From Streptomyces sannanensis (GTDB taxonomy: Bacteria; Actinomycetota; Actinomycetes; Streptomycetales; Streptomycetaceae), in assembly GCF_039536205.1 (NCBI RefSeq), contig NZ_BAAAYL010000001.1:5394001-5458000 (forward strand): a DNA stretch of 64,000 nt. The letters run 5' to 3'. The position numbers were made by a program, and so were the translations under genes. The notes beneath the pieces are model-generated. The model worked only from the letters and a program-made list of their open reading frames with translations. It was not told where the DNA came from and searched no databases. Each line of letters opens with the position of its first letter. The stretch's first letter is position 1. Shown here in pieces: positions 26,758 to 35,374 of the stretch.

Positions 26758-28152
26758 ATGGATCCCGTCCGCGCGCTCCAGGACGCCCGCCCCACTCCGT
26801 TCTGGCTGGACGACCCCGGCCGTCCGGACGCCGCCTCGGCCCTGGTCGGGGACACCCGCTGCGACCTGCTCGTGGTCGGCGGCGGCTACACCGGGCTGTG
26901 GACCGCGCTCATCGCCAAGGAGCGCGACCCCTCGCTCGATGTCGTCCTGGTGGAGGGCGAGGAGATCGGCTGGGCCGCCTCCGGCCGCAACGGCGGCTTC
27001 TGCGAGTCCAGCCTCACCCACGGCCTGCACAACGGCCTGGCGCGCTGGCCGGACGAGCTCGACCGGCTGGAGCGGCTCGGCCGGGAGAACCTCCAGGCCA
27101 TCGAGGACGCCGTCAAGCGATACGGCATCGACTGCGACTGGGAGCGCACCGGCTCCATCGTCGTGGCGACCGAGCCGTACCAGCTGCCGGACCTGAAGGA
27201 GACGGCCGAAGTCGCCGCCCGCTACGGCAGCGAGCTGACGGTCCTGGACGCCGGCCAGGTCCGGGCGGAGATCGACTCGCCCACCTTCCTCGGCGGCGTC
27301 TGGGACAAGGACGGCGTCGCGATGCTCAACCCGGCCCGGCTCGCCTGGGGCCTCAAGCAGGCGTGCCTGGACATGGGAGTGCGCCTTTACGAGCACACCC
27401 CTGCCACCTCGATCACCGAGGCCGGTCCGGGGATCACCGTCCGCACCCCCTACGGACGAGTCGGTGCGCGCCATGTCGCCCTGGCCACCAATGTCTTCCC
27501 CTCCCTGATCCGGCGTCATCGCCCGTACACGGTCCCGGTGTACGACTACGCGCTGATGACCGAACCGCTGACGGACGAGCAGCTCGCCTCGGTCGGCTGG
27601 CGCAACCGCCCGGGGTTCGCGGACAGCACCAACCAGTTCCACTACGTGCGGCTCTCCGCCGACAACCGCATCCTGTGGGGCGGCTACGACGCCGTGTACC
27701 ACTACCGGGGCCGGGTGCGCGCCGAACACGACCAGCGGCCGCAGACCTTCGCCACCTTGGCCGGGCACTTCTTCCGGACCTTCCCGCAGCTGGAGGGCGT
27801 GCGATTCAGCCATGCCTGGGGCGGCGCCATCGACACCTCCACCCGCTTCTGTGCCTTCTTCGACACCAGCCACCACGGCAGGACCGCCTACGCGGCCGGC
27901 TTCACCGGCCTCGGTGTGGGTGCCACCCGGTTCGCGGCGGAGGTGATGCTCGACCTCCTGGCCGGTGAGCGCACGGAGCGCACCGCGCTCGAGATGGTCC
28001 GCCGCAAGCCGCTGCCCTTCCCGCCGGAGCCCTTCCGTTCGGCGGGGATCGGCATCACCAAGTGGTCCCTCGCCCGCGCGGACGAGAACGAGGGCCGCCG
28101 CAATCTCTGGCTCAGAACCCTCGACCGCTTCGGCCTCGGCTTCGACAGCTGA
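26758..28152 (+). CDS. FAD-dependent amine/amino-acid oxidoreductase (PuuB/DAO type)
   Basis: 464-residue flavoprotein of the DAO superfamily. An N-terminal Rossmann motif VVGGGYTGLWTALIAKE binds FAD, followed by GWAASGRNGGFCESS and a C-terminal FAD motif GFTGLGVGATRFAAEV. The closest named relative by pattern is gamma-glutamylputrescine oxidase (PuuB), so it may oxidise a polyamine derivative or N-alkyl amino acid. ATG at 26758 has AAGGAG 7 nt upstream. It is monocistronic, ends at a strong terminator, and the group II intron lies directly beyond. Confidence 0.87.
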   Translation: MDPVRALQDARPTPFWLDDPGRPDAASALVGDTRCDLLVVGGGYTGLWTALIAKERDPSLDVVLVEGEEIGWAASGRNGGFCESSLTHGLHNGLARWPDELDRLERLGRENLQAIEDAVKRYGIDCDWERTGSIVVATEPYQLPDLKETAEVAARYGSELTVLDAGQVRAEIDSPTFLGGVWDKDGVAMLNPARLAWGLKQACLDMGVRLYEHTPATSITEAGPGITVRTPYGRVGARHVALATNVFPSLIRRHRPYTVPVYDYALMTEPLTDEQLASVGWRNRPGFADSTNQFHYVRLSADNRILWGGYDAVYHYRGRVRAEHDQRPQTFATLAGHFFRTFPQLEGVRFSHAWGGAIDTSTRFCAFFDTSHHGRTAYAAGFTGLGVGATRFAAEVMLDLLAGERTERTALEMVRRKPLPFPPEPFRSAGIGITKWSLARADENEGRRNLWLRTLDRFGLGFDS

Positions 28153-28155
28153 GCG

Positions 28156-28185
28156 AAGGCCGGTCCGCGCAGGCGGACCGGCCTT
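28156..28185 (+). terminator. intrinsic terminator of the oxidoreductase gene
   Basis: AAGGCCGGTCCGC and its exact complement (13 bp) with a GCAG loop, followed by a short T-run (CCTTTGTC). The group II intron begins at about 28192, only 6 nt beyond the stem. Confidence 0.9.
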
Positions 28186-28191
28186 TGTCAT

Positions 28192-28622
28192 GTGCGCCCA
28201 GCATGGGCGATTGCTTGGGGGTGAAAGTCCCCTGGGGGAAGAGGTGGTGCTAACCCCGAGCCGGAGGCAAGGGCGTCACCGTGAGGTGGGGTCTGGAGGA
28301 AGCCCGAGGCGAGACCTGGGTACCGAGGAACACGAACCGTGTATGAGGCGTGCTGGTCGGGTGAGCCTGCATGGCAAGGCGAAGCCCGTCACTGCCAAGA
28401 AGGCCAGTGCGTAAACGCGGCGGAGATCCAGGGACAGTGATCGTTCTTACCTGGGGAGATCTGTTCGGGTGTCGGTTGTGCTGAGGTGTCGCCGCGCCGA
28501 CGGAGTGGGCCGGGAGGCCGACTCTGACCGGGCAGAAGTCAGCAGAGGCCGTAGTACCAGCCGGGATGGCCGTCGCCTGGTGATGGGCTGGGAAGGGCCG
28601 AACATCGAGTGGAACGGGTGAT
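28192..28622 (+). ncRNA. group II intron 5' ribozyme domains
   Basis: 431 nt upstream of the maturase frame with many short complementary G/C-rich tracts (for example GGGGGTGAAAGTCCCC near 28215) and no credible coding frame. It would form domains I-III and part of IV of the self-splicing RNA. Confidence 0.7.
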
Positions 28623-30038
28623 GTGGTGGTTGCTCGTGCTGGTCACATGGACCGCGGCAAGTCCGCTTCGGCGGTGCCGACCGGGGAGGGACCGGTGCAT
28701 TCCGGAAGTGTCCCGGCGGAGCGTAGTGGCCGGTCGGCGCACTCCATGGAGGACGTTCACCGGGAGCGGGAGTCCTCGCTGTGGGAGCGGATGCTCTCCA
28801 GGGAGAACCTGCTCGCGGCGCTCAACCGCGTCGAAGTGAACCGGGGTGCACCCGGAGTGGATGGCATGACTACGGCTGAGTTGCGGCCGTGGATCGCAGT
28901 GCACTGGCCTGAAGTGAGGGCCGAACTCGACGCGGGCATCTACCGGCCGGCGCCGGTCCGTCAGGTGATCATCCCGAAGCCTGGTGGCGGCGAGCGGATG
29001 CTGGGGGTGCCGCGGGTGCTGGACCGCTTGATCCAGCAGGCCATCGCGCAAGTACTCGTGCCCATCTTCGACCCGCAGTTCTCGGGGTCGTCCTTCGGAT
29101 TCCGTCCCGGCCGGTCCGCCCATCAGGCGGTCCGGGTCGCGCGGCGGGCGATCGAGGACGGCTACCGGTGGGTCGTGGACCTTGATCTGGACCGGTTCTT
29201 CGACCGGGTCCAGCATGACGTCCTGATGGCGCGGGTCGCGCGCAAGGTCGCTGACCGCAGGGTCTTGAGACTGGTCCGCAGGTATTTGGAAGCCGGGATC
29301 ATGGTGGACGGCATCAAGATGCCGAGCGAAGAGGGGACCCCGCAGGGGTCCCCGCTGTCGCCGGTGCTGTCGAACATCATGCTCGACGACCTGGACCGGG
29401 AACTGTTCAGGCGCGGTCACCGGTTCGTGCGCTACGCCGACGACGTGCGCGTCTTCGTGCGGAGCGAACGAGCCGCCAGAAGGGTGCTCGCCTCGGTCAC
29501 GGCCGTGGTCGAGCAGCGGCTGAAACTGATGGTCAACCGGGAGAAGTCGAAGGTGGGCCACGCCCGCTCGGCGGTGCTGCTGGGGTTCGGCTTCTACTTC
29601 ACCCGGGCCGGGGTCAGGATCCGGGTCGATCCGAAGGCGGTCAAGCGCCTGAAGGACCGGCTGCGGGAGTTGACCTCGCGCCGGTGGAGCATCGCGATGG
29701 ATGAACGCATCGCGAAGATCAACCGCTTCACCACCGGATGGATGGGCTACTTCCAGCTAGCGGACACCCCGAAGGTGTTCAGGGAGCTGGACGAGTGGTT
29801 CCGCCGCAGGATGCGGCAGATCCGCTGGAAGGAATGGAAGCTCCCCAAGGCCCGGTTCAGGAACCTCCGCGAGCTCGGCATCGCCGAGTGGAAGGCCCGC
29901 GAATGGGCGGGCAGCGGCAAGGGTTACTGGCGGATCGCGGGATCGGCTGTCCTTCAGCGGGCGATGCCCAACTCTCACTGGGACGACCTCGGCCTGCGCA
30001 TGCTCAAGCCGACCTGGCAACGGTTGAGATCAGCTTGA
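28623..30038 (+). CDS. ltrA: group II intron reverse transcriptase/maturase
   Basis: 471-residue intron-encoded protein. The RT domain has RVEVNRGAPGVDGMT (RT0/1), SSFGFRPGRSAHQAV, GTPQGSPLSPVLSN and the catalytic YADD near residue 270. The maturase (X) domain has RINRFTTGWMGYF-like sequence (residues about 360-400). No C-terminal HNH endonuclease is present, as in introns that target single-stranded DNA. The frame is intact, so the element may be active. The GTG start at 28623 is uncertain; ATG at 28746 would remove 41 poorly conserved residues. The stop codon lies just before domain V. Confidence 0.92.
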   Translation: MVVARAGHMDRGKSASAVPTGEGPVHSGSVPAERSGRSAHSMEDVHRERESSLWERMLSRENLLAALNRVEVNRGAPGVDGMTTAELRPWIAVHWPEVRAELDAGIYRPAPVRQVIIPKPGGGERMLGVPRVLDRLIQQAIAQVLVPIFDPQFSGSSFGFRPGRSAHQAVRVARRAIEDGYRWVVDLDLDRFFDRVQHDVLMARVARKVADRRVLRLVRRYLEAGIMVDGIKMPSEEGTPQGSPLSPVLSNIMLDDLDRELFRRGHRFVRYADDVRVFVRSERAARRVLASVTAVVEQRLKLMVNREKSKVGHARSAVLLGFGFYFTRAGVRIRVDPKAVKRLKDRLRELTSRRWSIAMDERIAKINRFTTGWMGYFQLADTPKVFRELDEWFRRRMRQIRWKEWKLPKARFRNLRELGIAEWKAREWAGSGKGYWRIAGSAVLQRAMPNSHWDDLGLRMLKPTWQRLRSA

Positions 30039-30113
30039 TGAACCGCCGGATGCGTGGCCCGCATGTCCGGTGGTGTGAGAGGAGGGACGGGCGACCCGTC
30101 CCTCCTACTCGAT

Positions 30114-30372
30114 TTCCCGGTCCGCGCCCGCGGATTGGAGCCGGACGACGCGCCGGGAGGTCTCAACTCGGGAAAGACTGCCGCCCAACCCTGCACCCGA
30201 TCTTGCTCAGTTGATGTGAAGTGGACTATACCTGTCGGCGTCCGCACAGCCGGTAGACAACCCTGCACGACCCAGCTTCACTGACCGCGGTGGCGGGGCC
30301 CTTCGCCTTCAGGCGAATGCGTACGGGCGACCGGTACACCGCCTGAGTCCTGGAGAAGGCGAGGACTTGAGC
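30114..30372 (+). promoter_or_regulatory. ngcE upstream region
   Basis: 259 bp between the intron 3' end and ngcE. TTGCTC (30203-30208) and TATACC (30227-30232) are 18 bp apart and form a plausible promoter. The DasR-like site overlaps its -10. No gene is seen. The intron now separates this promoter from the upstream oxidoreductase terminator. Confidence 0.5.
30220..30235. promoter_or_regulatory. candidate DasR-responsive element (dre)
   Basis: AGTGGACTATACCTGT matches 12 of 16 positions of the published DasR operator AGTGGTCTAGACCACT, including the ACC and CTA cores. It covers the putative -10 of ngcE. DasR is the GlcNAc-responsive GntR repressor of chitin and GlcNAc uptake genes in streptomycetes, which fits the function of the downstream operon. 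Confidence 0.6.
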
Positions 30373-31818
30373 ATGGGATCCACCTCCGCCCACAACAATG
30401 AGGGCCTCGGCCGTCGCGATCTGATCAAGCGTTCCGCTGCGCTCGGCCTGATCTCCGTCCCGACGATGAGTTTCCTGTCCGCCTGCGCCAGCGGCGACAG
30501 CGGCAGCGACGAGAAGGTCGAAAAGGGCAAGAAGACCGCCACGAACCCGTTGGCCGTCAACGAGTCGGCACCGCTCGAGGTCGTCATCTTCGACGGCGGT
30601 TTCGGCACGAAGTACGCCGAGGACGCCAGCGCCGTCTACAAGAAGAACTTCCCGAACGCCACCGTCAAGTTCTCCAAGACCCAGAAGATCCAGTCCGTCC
30701 TCCAGCCGCGGTTCAACGGCGGCAACCCGCCGGACCTCATCGACAACTCCGGTGCGCAGCAGATGGACATGGGTGTCCTGGTCGGCAAGAACCAGCTGGC
30801 CGACCTCACCCCGCTGCTGGACGCCCCGTCCATCGACGACCCGAACAAGAAGGTCCGCGACACCCTGCGCCCCGGCATCGTGGAGATGGGACAGTTCGAC
30901 GGTCAGCCGGTGTGGATCCTGTACTACGCCTACACCGTGTACGGCGTGTGGTACTCGCAGACCGCGCTCGAGAAGCTCGACGCCACGTACCCCGAGACCT
31001 GGGACGAGATGCTCGCCCTGTGCGAGAAGGCGAAGAAGAAGGGCATCGCCGGCTGGACCTACGCCGGCAAGTACCCCTACTACCTGCCGTTCTCGCTCTA
31101 TCCGTTCATCGCCAAGATCGGCGGCCGCGAGGTCCTCGACGCGATCGACAACCTGGAGCCCAACGCCTGGAAGCACCCGGCGGTCAAGGCGGCCTTCGAG
31201 GCGTACTACGAGCTCTACAAGAAGGGCTACATCCTCAAGGGCACGCCCGGCATCGACCACATCCAGTCGCAGACGGCCTGGACGCAGGGCAAGGCGCTCT
31301 TCATCCCGAACGGTTCCTGGGTGGAGAACGAGGCCGCGAAGACGACTCCGGCGGACTTCAAGATGGCCGTCAGCGCCCCCTCGAGCCTGGACGCCTCCGA
31401 CAAGATGCCGTTCGGCACCATCTGGGCCTCCGGCGGCGAGCCCTTCATCGTCCCGGCCAAGGCGAAGAACGTGCAGGGAGGCATGGAGCAGCTGCGCATC
31501 ATGCTCAGCGAGGCATCCTCGAAGAACTTCACCGACTCGGTGAAGTCCCTGACCGCCCTCAACGGCGGCACCGACGGCCTCACCCTGACCGCCGGTCTCC
31601 AGGCCGGCGTCGACGCGCTGAAGAAGGCCGGGGACAACGTGGTGAACCCCCGCCTGCAGGACTGGTACGTGAAGCTGCAGAAGGAGCAGATCGGCGTCGC
31701 GGGTCTGGGCGAGATGATGGCGGGCCGGCTCACCCCGGCCGAGGCGATCAAGAAGATCCAGGGCTTCGCCGACGCGGCGGCCAAGGACCCCAACATCAAG
31801 CACTACAAGCACCAGTAG
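30373..31818 (+). CDS. ngcE: N-acetylglucosamine/chitobiose-binding lipoprotein
   Basis: 481-residue extracellular solute-binding protein of the sugar ABC type. A twin-Arg signal (GRRDLIKRSAALGL) ends in lipobox FLSAC with Cys38. The N terminus and body match NgcE, the binding protein for GlcNAc and N,N'-diacetylchitobiose described in Streptomyces. ATG at 30373 is preceded by GAGG at 8-nt spacing. It is first of an operon with two permease genes; no ATPase gene is present, as expected for streptomycete sugar importers that share a common MsiK ATPase. Probably repressed by DasR via the upstream site. Confidence 0.88.
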   Translation: MGSTSAHNNEGLGRRDLIKRSAALGLISVPTMSFLSACASGDSGSDEKVEKGKKTATNPLAVNESAPLEVVIFDGGFGTKYAEDASAVYKKNFPNATVKFSKTQKIQSVLQPRFNGGNPPDLIDNSGAQQMDMGVLVGKNQLADLTPLLDAPSIDDPNKKVRDTLRPGIVEMGQFDGQPVWILYYAYTVYGVWYSQTALEKLDATYPETWDEMLALCEKAKKKGIAGWTYAGKYPYYLPFSLYPFIAKIGGREVLDAIDNLEPNAWKHPAVKAAFEAYYELYKKGYILKGTPGIDHIQSQTAWTQGKALFIPNGSWVENEAAKTTPADFKMAVSAPSSLDASDKMPFGTIWASGGEPFIVPAKAKNVQGGMEQLRIMLSEASSKNFTDSVKSLTALNGGTDGLTLTAGLQAGVDALKKAGDNVVNPRLQDWYVKLQKEQIGVAGLGEMMAGRLTPAEAIKKIQGFADAAAKDPNIKHYKHQ

Positions 31819-31874
31819 AAGTGACGGTGCGTCACCAGCTGTGGCACTCGCGGGAAGATCGGGGTCGGTAAACC

Positions 31875-32798
31875 ATGCAGCACGGCAAATACCGGTTCAT
31901 CGTGGGGTTCTTGGCGGCTCCTCTGGCGTTGTACGCGCTCTTCGTCATATGGCCGTTCATCCAGTCCATCTACTACTCGTTCACGGACTGGACCGGCCTG
32001 AGCCCCGACTTCAGGATGACCGGCTTCGATAACTACGCCCGGATGCTGGACGATGACGTCTTCTGGAAGTCCCTGCAGCACAGCCTGCTGTTCGCGCTGC
32101 TGCTGCCGCTGGTGACGCTCGGCCTGGCGCTGTTCTTCGCCTTCATGCTCAATGTCGGCGGACGGCGCCGCAGGGGCGCGGCCATCGCCGGAGTGCGAGG
32201 CTCGTCCTTCTACAAGATCGCCTATTTCTTTCCGCAGGTGCTGTCGATCGCGATCGTCGCCCTGCTGTTCCAGTTCGCGTACAACCCGAACGACGGGGCG
32301 ATCAACGGAGCGCTCAAGGCCGTCGGCCTCGACGGCGTCCAGCCCGAATGGCTGGGCGATCCCGGTCTCGCCCTGTGGTGCGTGATGGCCGTCCTGGTCT
32401 GGAGCACGGTCGGATTCTTCGTGGTGCTGTTCTCTGCCGGTATGGCCTCGATCCCGAAGGACTTCTACGAGGCGGCGCTCCTGGACGGCGCCGGCAGGTT
32501 CACCACCTTCTTCCGGATCACCCTGCCGCTGCTCTGGGACACCGTGCAGTCCGGCTGGGTGTACATGGGAATCCTGGCGCTGGGCGCGGAATCCTTCGCG
32601 GTGGTGCAGATCATGACCGTGGGGCCGGGCGGCCCCGACTACTCGACGACCGTTCTGCCGCTGTACGTCTACCAGGCGGCATTCCGCGACGGTCAGGCGG
32701 GCTACGCGACCACGATCGGTGTCGCCCTCCTCGTCGTCACCCTGGCCTTCGCGGCCGTCGTGATGCGGGTGGGCCGACGCGAGCGGCTGGAGTTCTGA
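31875..32798 (+). CDS. ngcF: GlcNAc/chitobiose ABC transporter permease
   Basis: 307-residue membrane permease of the MalF type with six predicted helices; the first is VGFLAAPLALYALFVIWPF. The EAA coupling loop reads DFYEAALLDGAGRFTTFFRITLPLL. It lies 56 bp downstream of ngcE. The TGA at 32796-32798 overlaps the ATG of a 57-codon repeat ORF (TGATG), which in turn overlaps ngcG. Confidence 0.88.
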   Translation: MQHGKYRFIVGFLAAPLALYALFVIWPFIQSIYYSFTDWTGLSPDFRMTGFDNYARMLDDDVFWKSLQHSLLFALLLPLVTLGLALFFAFMLNVGGRRRRGAAIAGVRGSSFYKIAYFFPQVLSIAIVALLFQFAYNPNDGAINGALKAVGLDGVQPEWLGDPGLALWCVMAVLVWSTVGFFVVLFSAGMASIPKDFYEAALLDGAGRFTTFFRITLPLLWDTVQSGWVYMGILALGAESFAVVQIMTVGPGGPDYSTTVLPLYVYQAAFRDGQAGYATTIGVALLVVTLAFAAVVMRVGRRERLEF

Positions 32799-32971
32799 TG
32801 CTGCGCTTTCCCGGAGGACACCCCCCGGACATCCGGCAGGCTGTGCTTTCCCGGGGGACGCCCCCGGACATCCGGCAGGCTGTGCTTTCCCGGGAGACAT
32901 CCCCGGACCCCCGACGGAAAGACGGCTCGGTCGCAGCGGCCGGCATGACAGCGCGAGGTGGATCCGAGTGA
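32798..32971 (+). CDS. 57-residue repeat ORF bridging ngcF and ngcG
   Basis: Fills the gap between the two permease genes exactly: its ATG overlaps the ngcF stop (TGATG) and its TGA overlaps the ngcG start (GTGA). The product contains two copies of PPDIRQAVLSR and a degenerate third, encoded by 40-bp tandem repeats. No known domain. It may be a real microprotein or simply a translated bridge that keeps ribosomes moving into ngcG. Each repeat also forms a CCGGGGG/CCCCCGG-type hairpin in RNA. Confidence 0.4.
   Translation: MLRFPGGHPPDIRQAVLSRGTPPDIRQAVLSRETSPDPRRKDGSVAAAGMTARGGSE
32805..32917. repeat. tandem repeat, about 40 bp x 2.8
   Basis: Units at 32805-32844 (40 bp), 32845-32883 (39 bp) and 32884-32917 (partial). 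The consensus contains GCTTTCCCGGGGGAC and CCCGGACATCCGGCAGGCTG, and each unit is internally palindromic. There are no spacers, so this is not a CRISPR. Confidence 0.85.
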
Positions 32972-33894
32972 AGACCACTGACACCCCCACCGCGGACACC
33001 ACGCCGGCCGAGAACCGCCCCTCCGTCGCGAAAGCGCCCGGTGCCGCGGCGGCGCGCGGGAAGTCGGGAGAGGGCCAGGTCCTCAATGTCTTCTCGCACG
33101 GCATCCTGATCATCTGGGCCTTCATGGTCGTGCTGCCGCTGATCTGGGCGGTCATGACCTCCTTCAAGACCGACGCGGGAATCTTCAACTCGCCCTGGGC
33201 GCTGCCCGACAGGCTCCATTTCGAGAACTGGTCGCGGGCCTGGACCGAAGCCCATATGAGCGACTACTTCCTGAACACCATCGTGGTGGTGGGCGGCTCG
33301 CTCGTCGGCACACTGCTGTTCGGCTCCATGGCCGCGTACGTCCTGGCGCGCTTCGAGTTCCCCGGGAACCGCTTCATCTACTACCTCTTCATCGGAGGGA
33401 TGAGCTTCCCGGTGATGCTGGCGCTGGTGCCGCTGTTCTACGTGCTGAACAACATCTCCCTGCTCAACACGCTGCACGGCCTGGTCCTCGTCTACATCGC
33501 CTACTCGCTGCCGTTCACCGTGTTCTTCCTGACGGCCTTCTTCCGTACGCTGCCGACCTCGGTGGCCGAGGCGGCCCTGATCGACGGGGCCTCGCACACC
33601 AGGACCTTCTTCCAGGTCATGCTGCCCATGGCCAAGCCCGGTCTGATCAGCGTCGGCATCTTCAACTTCCTCGGCCAGTGGAACCAGTACATGCTGCCCA
33701 CTGTCCTCAACACCGATCCCGACAAGAAGGTGCTCTCCCAGGGCCTGGTCGAGCTGGCCGTCAGTCAGGGGTACAAGGGCGACTGGTCGGGGCTCTTCGC
33801 GGGCCTGGTGATGGCCATGCTGCCGGTCCTGGTCGTCTATTTCATCTTCCAGCGCCAGGTCCAGGCCGGTCTCACGGCGGGAGCGCTGAAATAA
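32968..33894 (+). CDS. ngcG: GlcNAc/chitobiose ABC transporter permease
   Basis: 308-residue MalG-type permease. A hydrophilic, Ala/Pro/Thr-rich N terminus of about 38 residues precedes the first helix (LIIWAFMVVLPLIWAVMTSF). The EAA loop is SVAEAALIDGASHTRTFFQVMLP. GTG at 32968 overlaps the stop of the small repeat ORF. It completes the NgcEFG transporter; the ATPase is expected elsewhere in the genome. Confidence 0.88.
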   Translation: MKTTDTPTADTTPAENRPSVAKAPGAAAARGKSGEGQVLNVFSHGILIIWAFMVVLPLIWAVMTSFKTDAGIFNSPWALPDRLHFENWSRAWTEAHMSDYFLNTIVVVGGSLVGTLLFGSMAAYVLARFEFPGNRFIYYLFIGGMSFPVMLALVPLFYVLNNISLLNTLHGLVLVYIAYSLPFTVFFLTAFFRTLPTSVAEAALIDGASHTRTFFQVMLPMAKPGLISVGIFNFLGQWNQYMLPTVLNTDPDKKVLSQGLVELAVSQGYKGDWSGLFAGLVMAMLPVLVVYFIFQRQVQAGLTAGALK

Positions 33895-33970
33895 CGGCTG
33901 AAACAGCCGCTGGAAAAGGTATTCCGGGAAAGCGGCCTGGGAAAATTAGGCGCGGCGGCAATTTTGCCGC
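33895..33970 (+). terminator. two hairpins after ngcG
   Basis: CGGCTG-AAA-CAGCCG starts at the ngcG stop codon (33895-33909). A second perfect stem, GCGGCAA-TT-TTGCCGC (33955-33970), is followed by the AT-rich run ATTTATTAAA, unusual for this genome. Together they probably end the ngc transcript. Confidence 0.65.
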
Positions 33971-34186
33971 ATTTATTAAACTGTTGACCTTGATAGGCCT
34001 GGGCTGGCATGGGCGGCGAAGGAGAATGACCCCCGCGGAGGGGCGGGCTGCCCCTGCCGGTCTTGTCACTCAAGGTCTTGACGGGAGACGCAGGGGGAGG
34101 CTGAGCTTAGAGTTCACATGTTGGAGACAGCTGGACTCGGTCGGGGCCTCATCGGCGCGGCCTCGCAGGGTAGGAGTGGTGAGTCG
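33971..34186 (+). promoter_or_regulatory. upstream region of the ROK regulator
   Basis: An AT-rich patch with TTGACC at 33984-33989 and TTGACG at 34078-34083 as possible -35 boxes. Neither has a good -10 at 17-18 bp, so the promoter is not fixed. No gene is seen. Confidence 0.3.
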
Positions 34187-35374
34187 ATGGAGACTCCGGG
34201 GTCGCAGACATCTCTGCATCGGGCCAATCTCGAGCGGGTCGTGCGGGCGGTGCGCATGGCGGGCTCGCTCACTCAGGCGGAGATCGCCCGGACCACCGGT
34301 CTTTCCGCAGCCACGGTCTCCAATATCGTTCGGGAACTGAAGGATGGCGGCACCGTCGAGGTCACCCCGACCTCCGCAGGCGGCCGCCGGGCCCGCAGCG
34401 TCTCGCTCAGCGGCTCCGCCGGCATCGTCATCGGCGTCGACTTCGGCCATACGCACCTCAGGGTGGCGGTCGGCAATCTGGCCCACGAGGTACTGGTCGA
34501 GGAGGCCGAGCCGCTGGATGTCGACGGCTCCTCCGCCGAAGGCTTCGACCGGGCGGAAGCCCTGGTCAATCGGCTGATCGAGGCCACCGGCATCGGCCGG
34601 GACAAGGTGATCGGGGTCGGCCTCGGGGTACCGGGACCGATCGATGTCGAGACCGGCCGGCTGGGCTCCGGCTCGATCCTTCCGGGCTGGTCCGGCATCA
34701 GCCCCGCCGACGAGCTGTCCGAGCGCCTCCGTGTGCCGGTGTACGTCGACAGCGACGCCAATCTGGGTGCCCTCGGCGAGCTGGTGTGGGGCAGCGGCAA
34801 AGGTGTGAAGGACCTGGCCTACATCAAGGTGGCCAGTGGCGTCGGCGCCGGCCTCGTGATCAACGGCCGGATCTACCGGGGCCCGGGCGGCACGGCCGGT
34901 GAGATCGGCCACATCACCCTGGACGAGTCGGGCCCGGTCTGCCGCTGTGGCAACCGGGGCTGTCTGGAGACCTTCGCGGCCGCCCGGTACGTACTGCCGC
35001 TGCTGCAGGCCGGCCACGGGCCGGATCTGACCATGGAGCGCGTGGTCCGGCTGGCCGCCGAGGGCGACCCCGGCTGCCGGCGAGTGATCGCCGACGTCGG
35101 CCGGCACATCGGCAGCGCCGTCGCCAGCCTCTGCAATCTGCTCAACCCCAGTCGGGTGGTGCTCGGCGGTGATCTGGCGGAGGCCGGTGAGCTGGTGCTG
35201 GGCCCGATCCGCGACTCGGTCACGCGTTACGCCATCCCCAGCGCGGCCGGGCAGCTCTCCGTACTGTCCGGGGCCCTCGGCGGGCGGGCGGAGGTACTGG
35301 GCGCGCTGGCGCTCGTACTGAACGAGATGGGGGACTCGACGCTGCTGGGCAGCGCCCCGGCGGCGGGCGACTGA
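34187..35374 (+). CDS. rok7B7: ROK-family transcriptional regulator (Rok7B7-like)
   Basis: 395 residues: an N-terminal winged HTH (MAGSLTQAEIARTTGLSAATVSNIVRELKDGG) then an ASKHA sugar-kinase-like domain with VIGVDFGHTHLRVAVGN and the ROK zinc motif GHITLD...CRCGNRGCLE. ATG at 34187 has AGGAG about 10 nt upstream; an in-frame ATG at 34118 would add 23 residues without a near ribosome binding site. In streptomycetes the ROK regulator next to ngcEFG is Rok7B7, which affects carbon control and development; the symbol rests on this synteny and the sequence. Confidence 0.82.
   Translation: METPGSQTSLHRANLERVVRAVRMAGSLTQAEIARTTGLSAATVSNIVRELKDGGTVEVTPTSAGGRRARSVSLSGSAGIVIGVDFGHTHLRVAVGNLAHEVLVEEAEPLDVDGSSAEGFDRAEALVNRLIEATGIGRDKVIGVGLGVPGPIDVETGRLGSGSILPGWSGISPADELSERLRVPVYVDSDANLGALGELVWGSGKGVKDLAYIKVASGVGAGLVINGRIYRGPGGTAGEIGHITLDESGPVCRCGNRGCLETFAAARYVLPLLQAGHGPDLTMERVVRLAAEGDPGCRRVIADVGRHIGSAVASLCNLLNPSRVVLGGDLAEAGELVLGPIRDSVTRYAIPSAAGQLSVLSGALGGRAEVLGALALVLNEMGDSTLLGSAPAAGD

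Larger units (their letters stand above)
28192..30113 (+). mobile_element. group II intron
   Basis: About 1,920 nt. The 5' end GTGCGCCCAGC matches the GUGYG consensus. Structured, non-coding domain I-IV sequence runs to about 28620 and the intron-encoded protein follows. Domain V is a hairpin at about 30041-30074 (ACCGCCGGATGCG paired with CGCATGTCCGGTGGT). Domain VI (30075-30113) is a long GGAGGGACGGG stem with an unpaired A near its 3' side, ending CTACTCGAT. The insertion is in sense orientation just after a terminator stem-loop, the habit of class C introns. The class is not proven from sequence alone. Confidence 0.85.

Noticed and set aside
32805..32917. Possible CRISPR array
   Set aside because: Repeats are directly adjacent with no spacers, differ in length and are translated in the bridge frame; no cas genes nearby.
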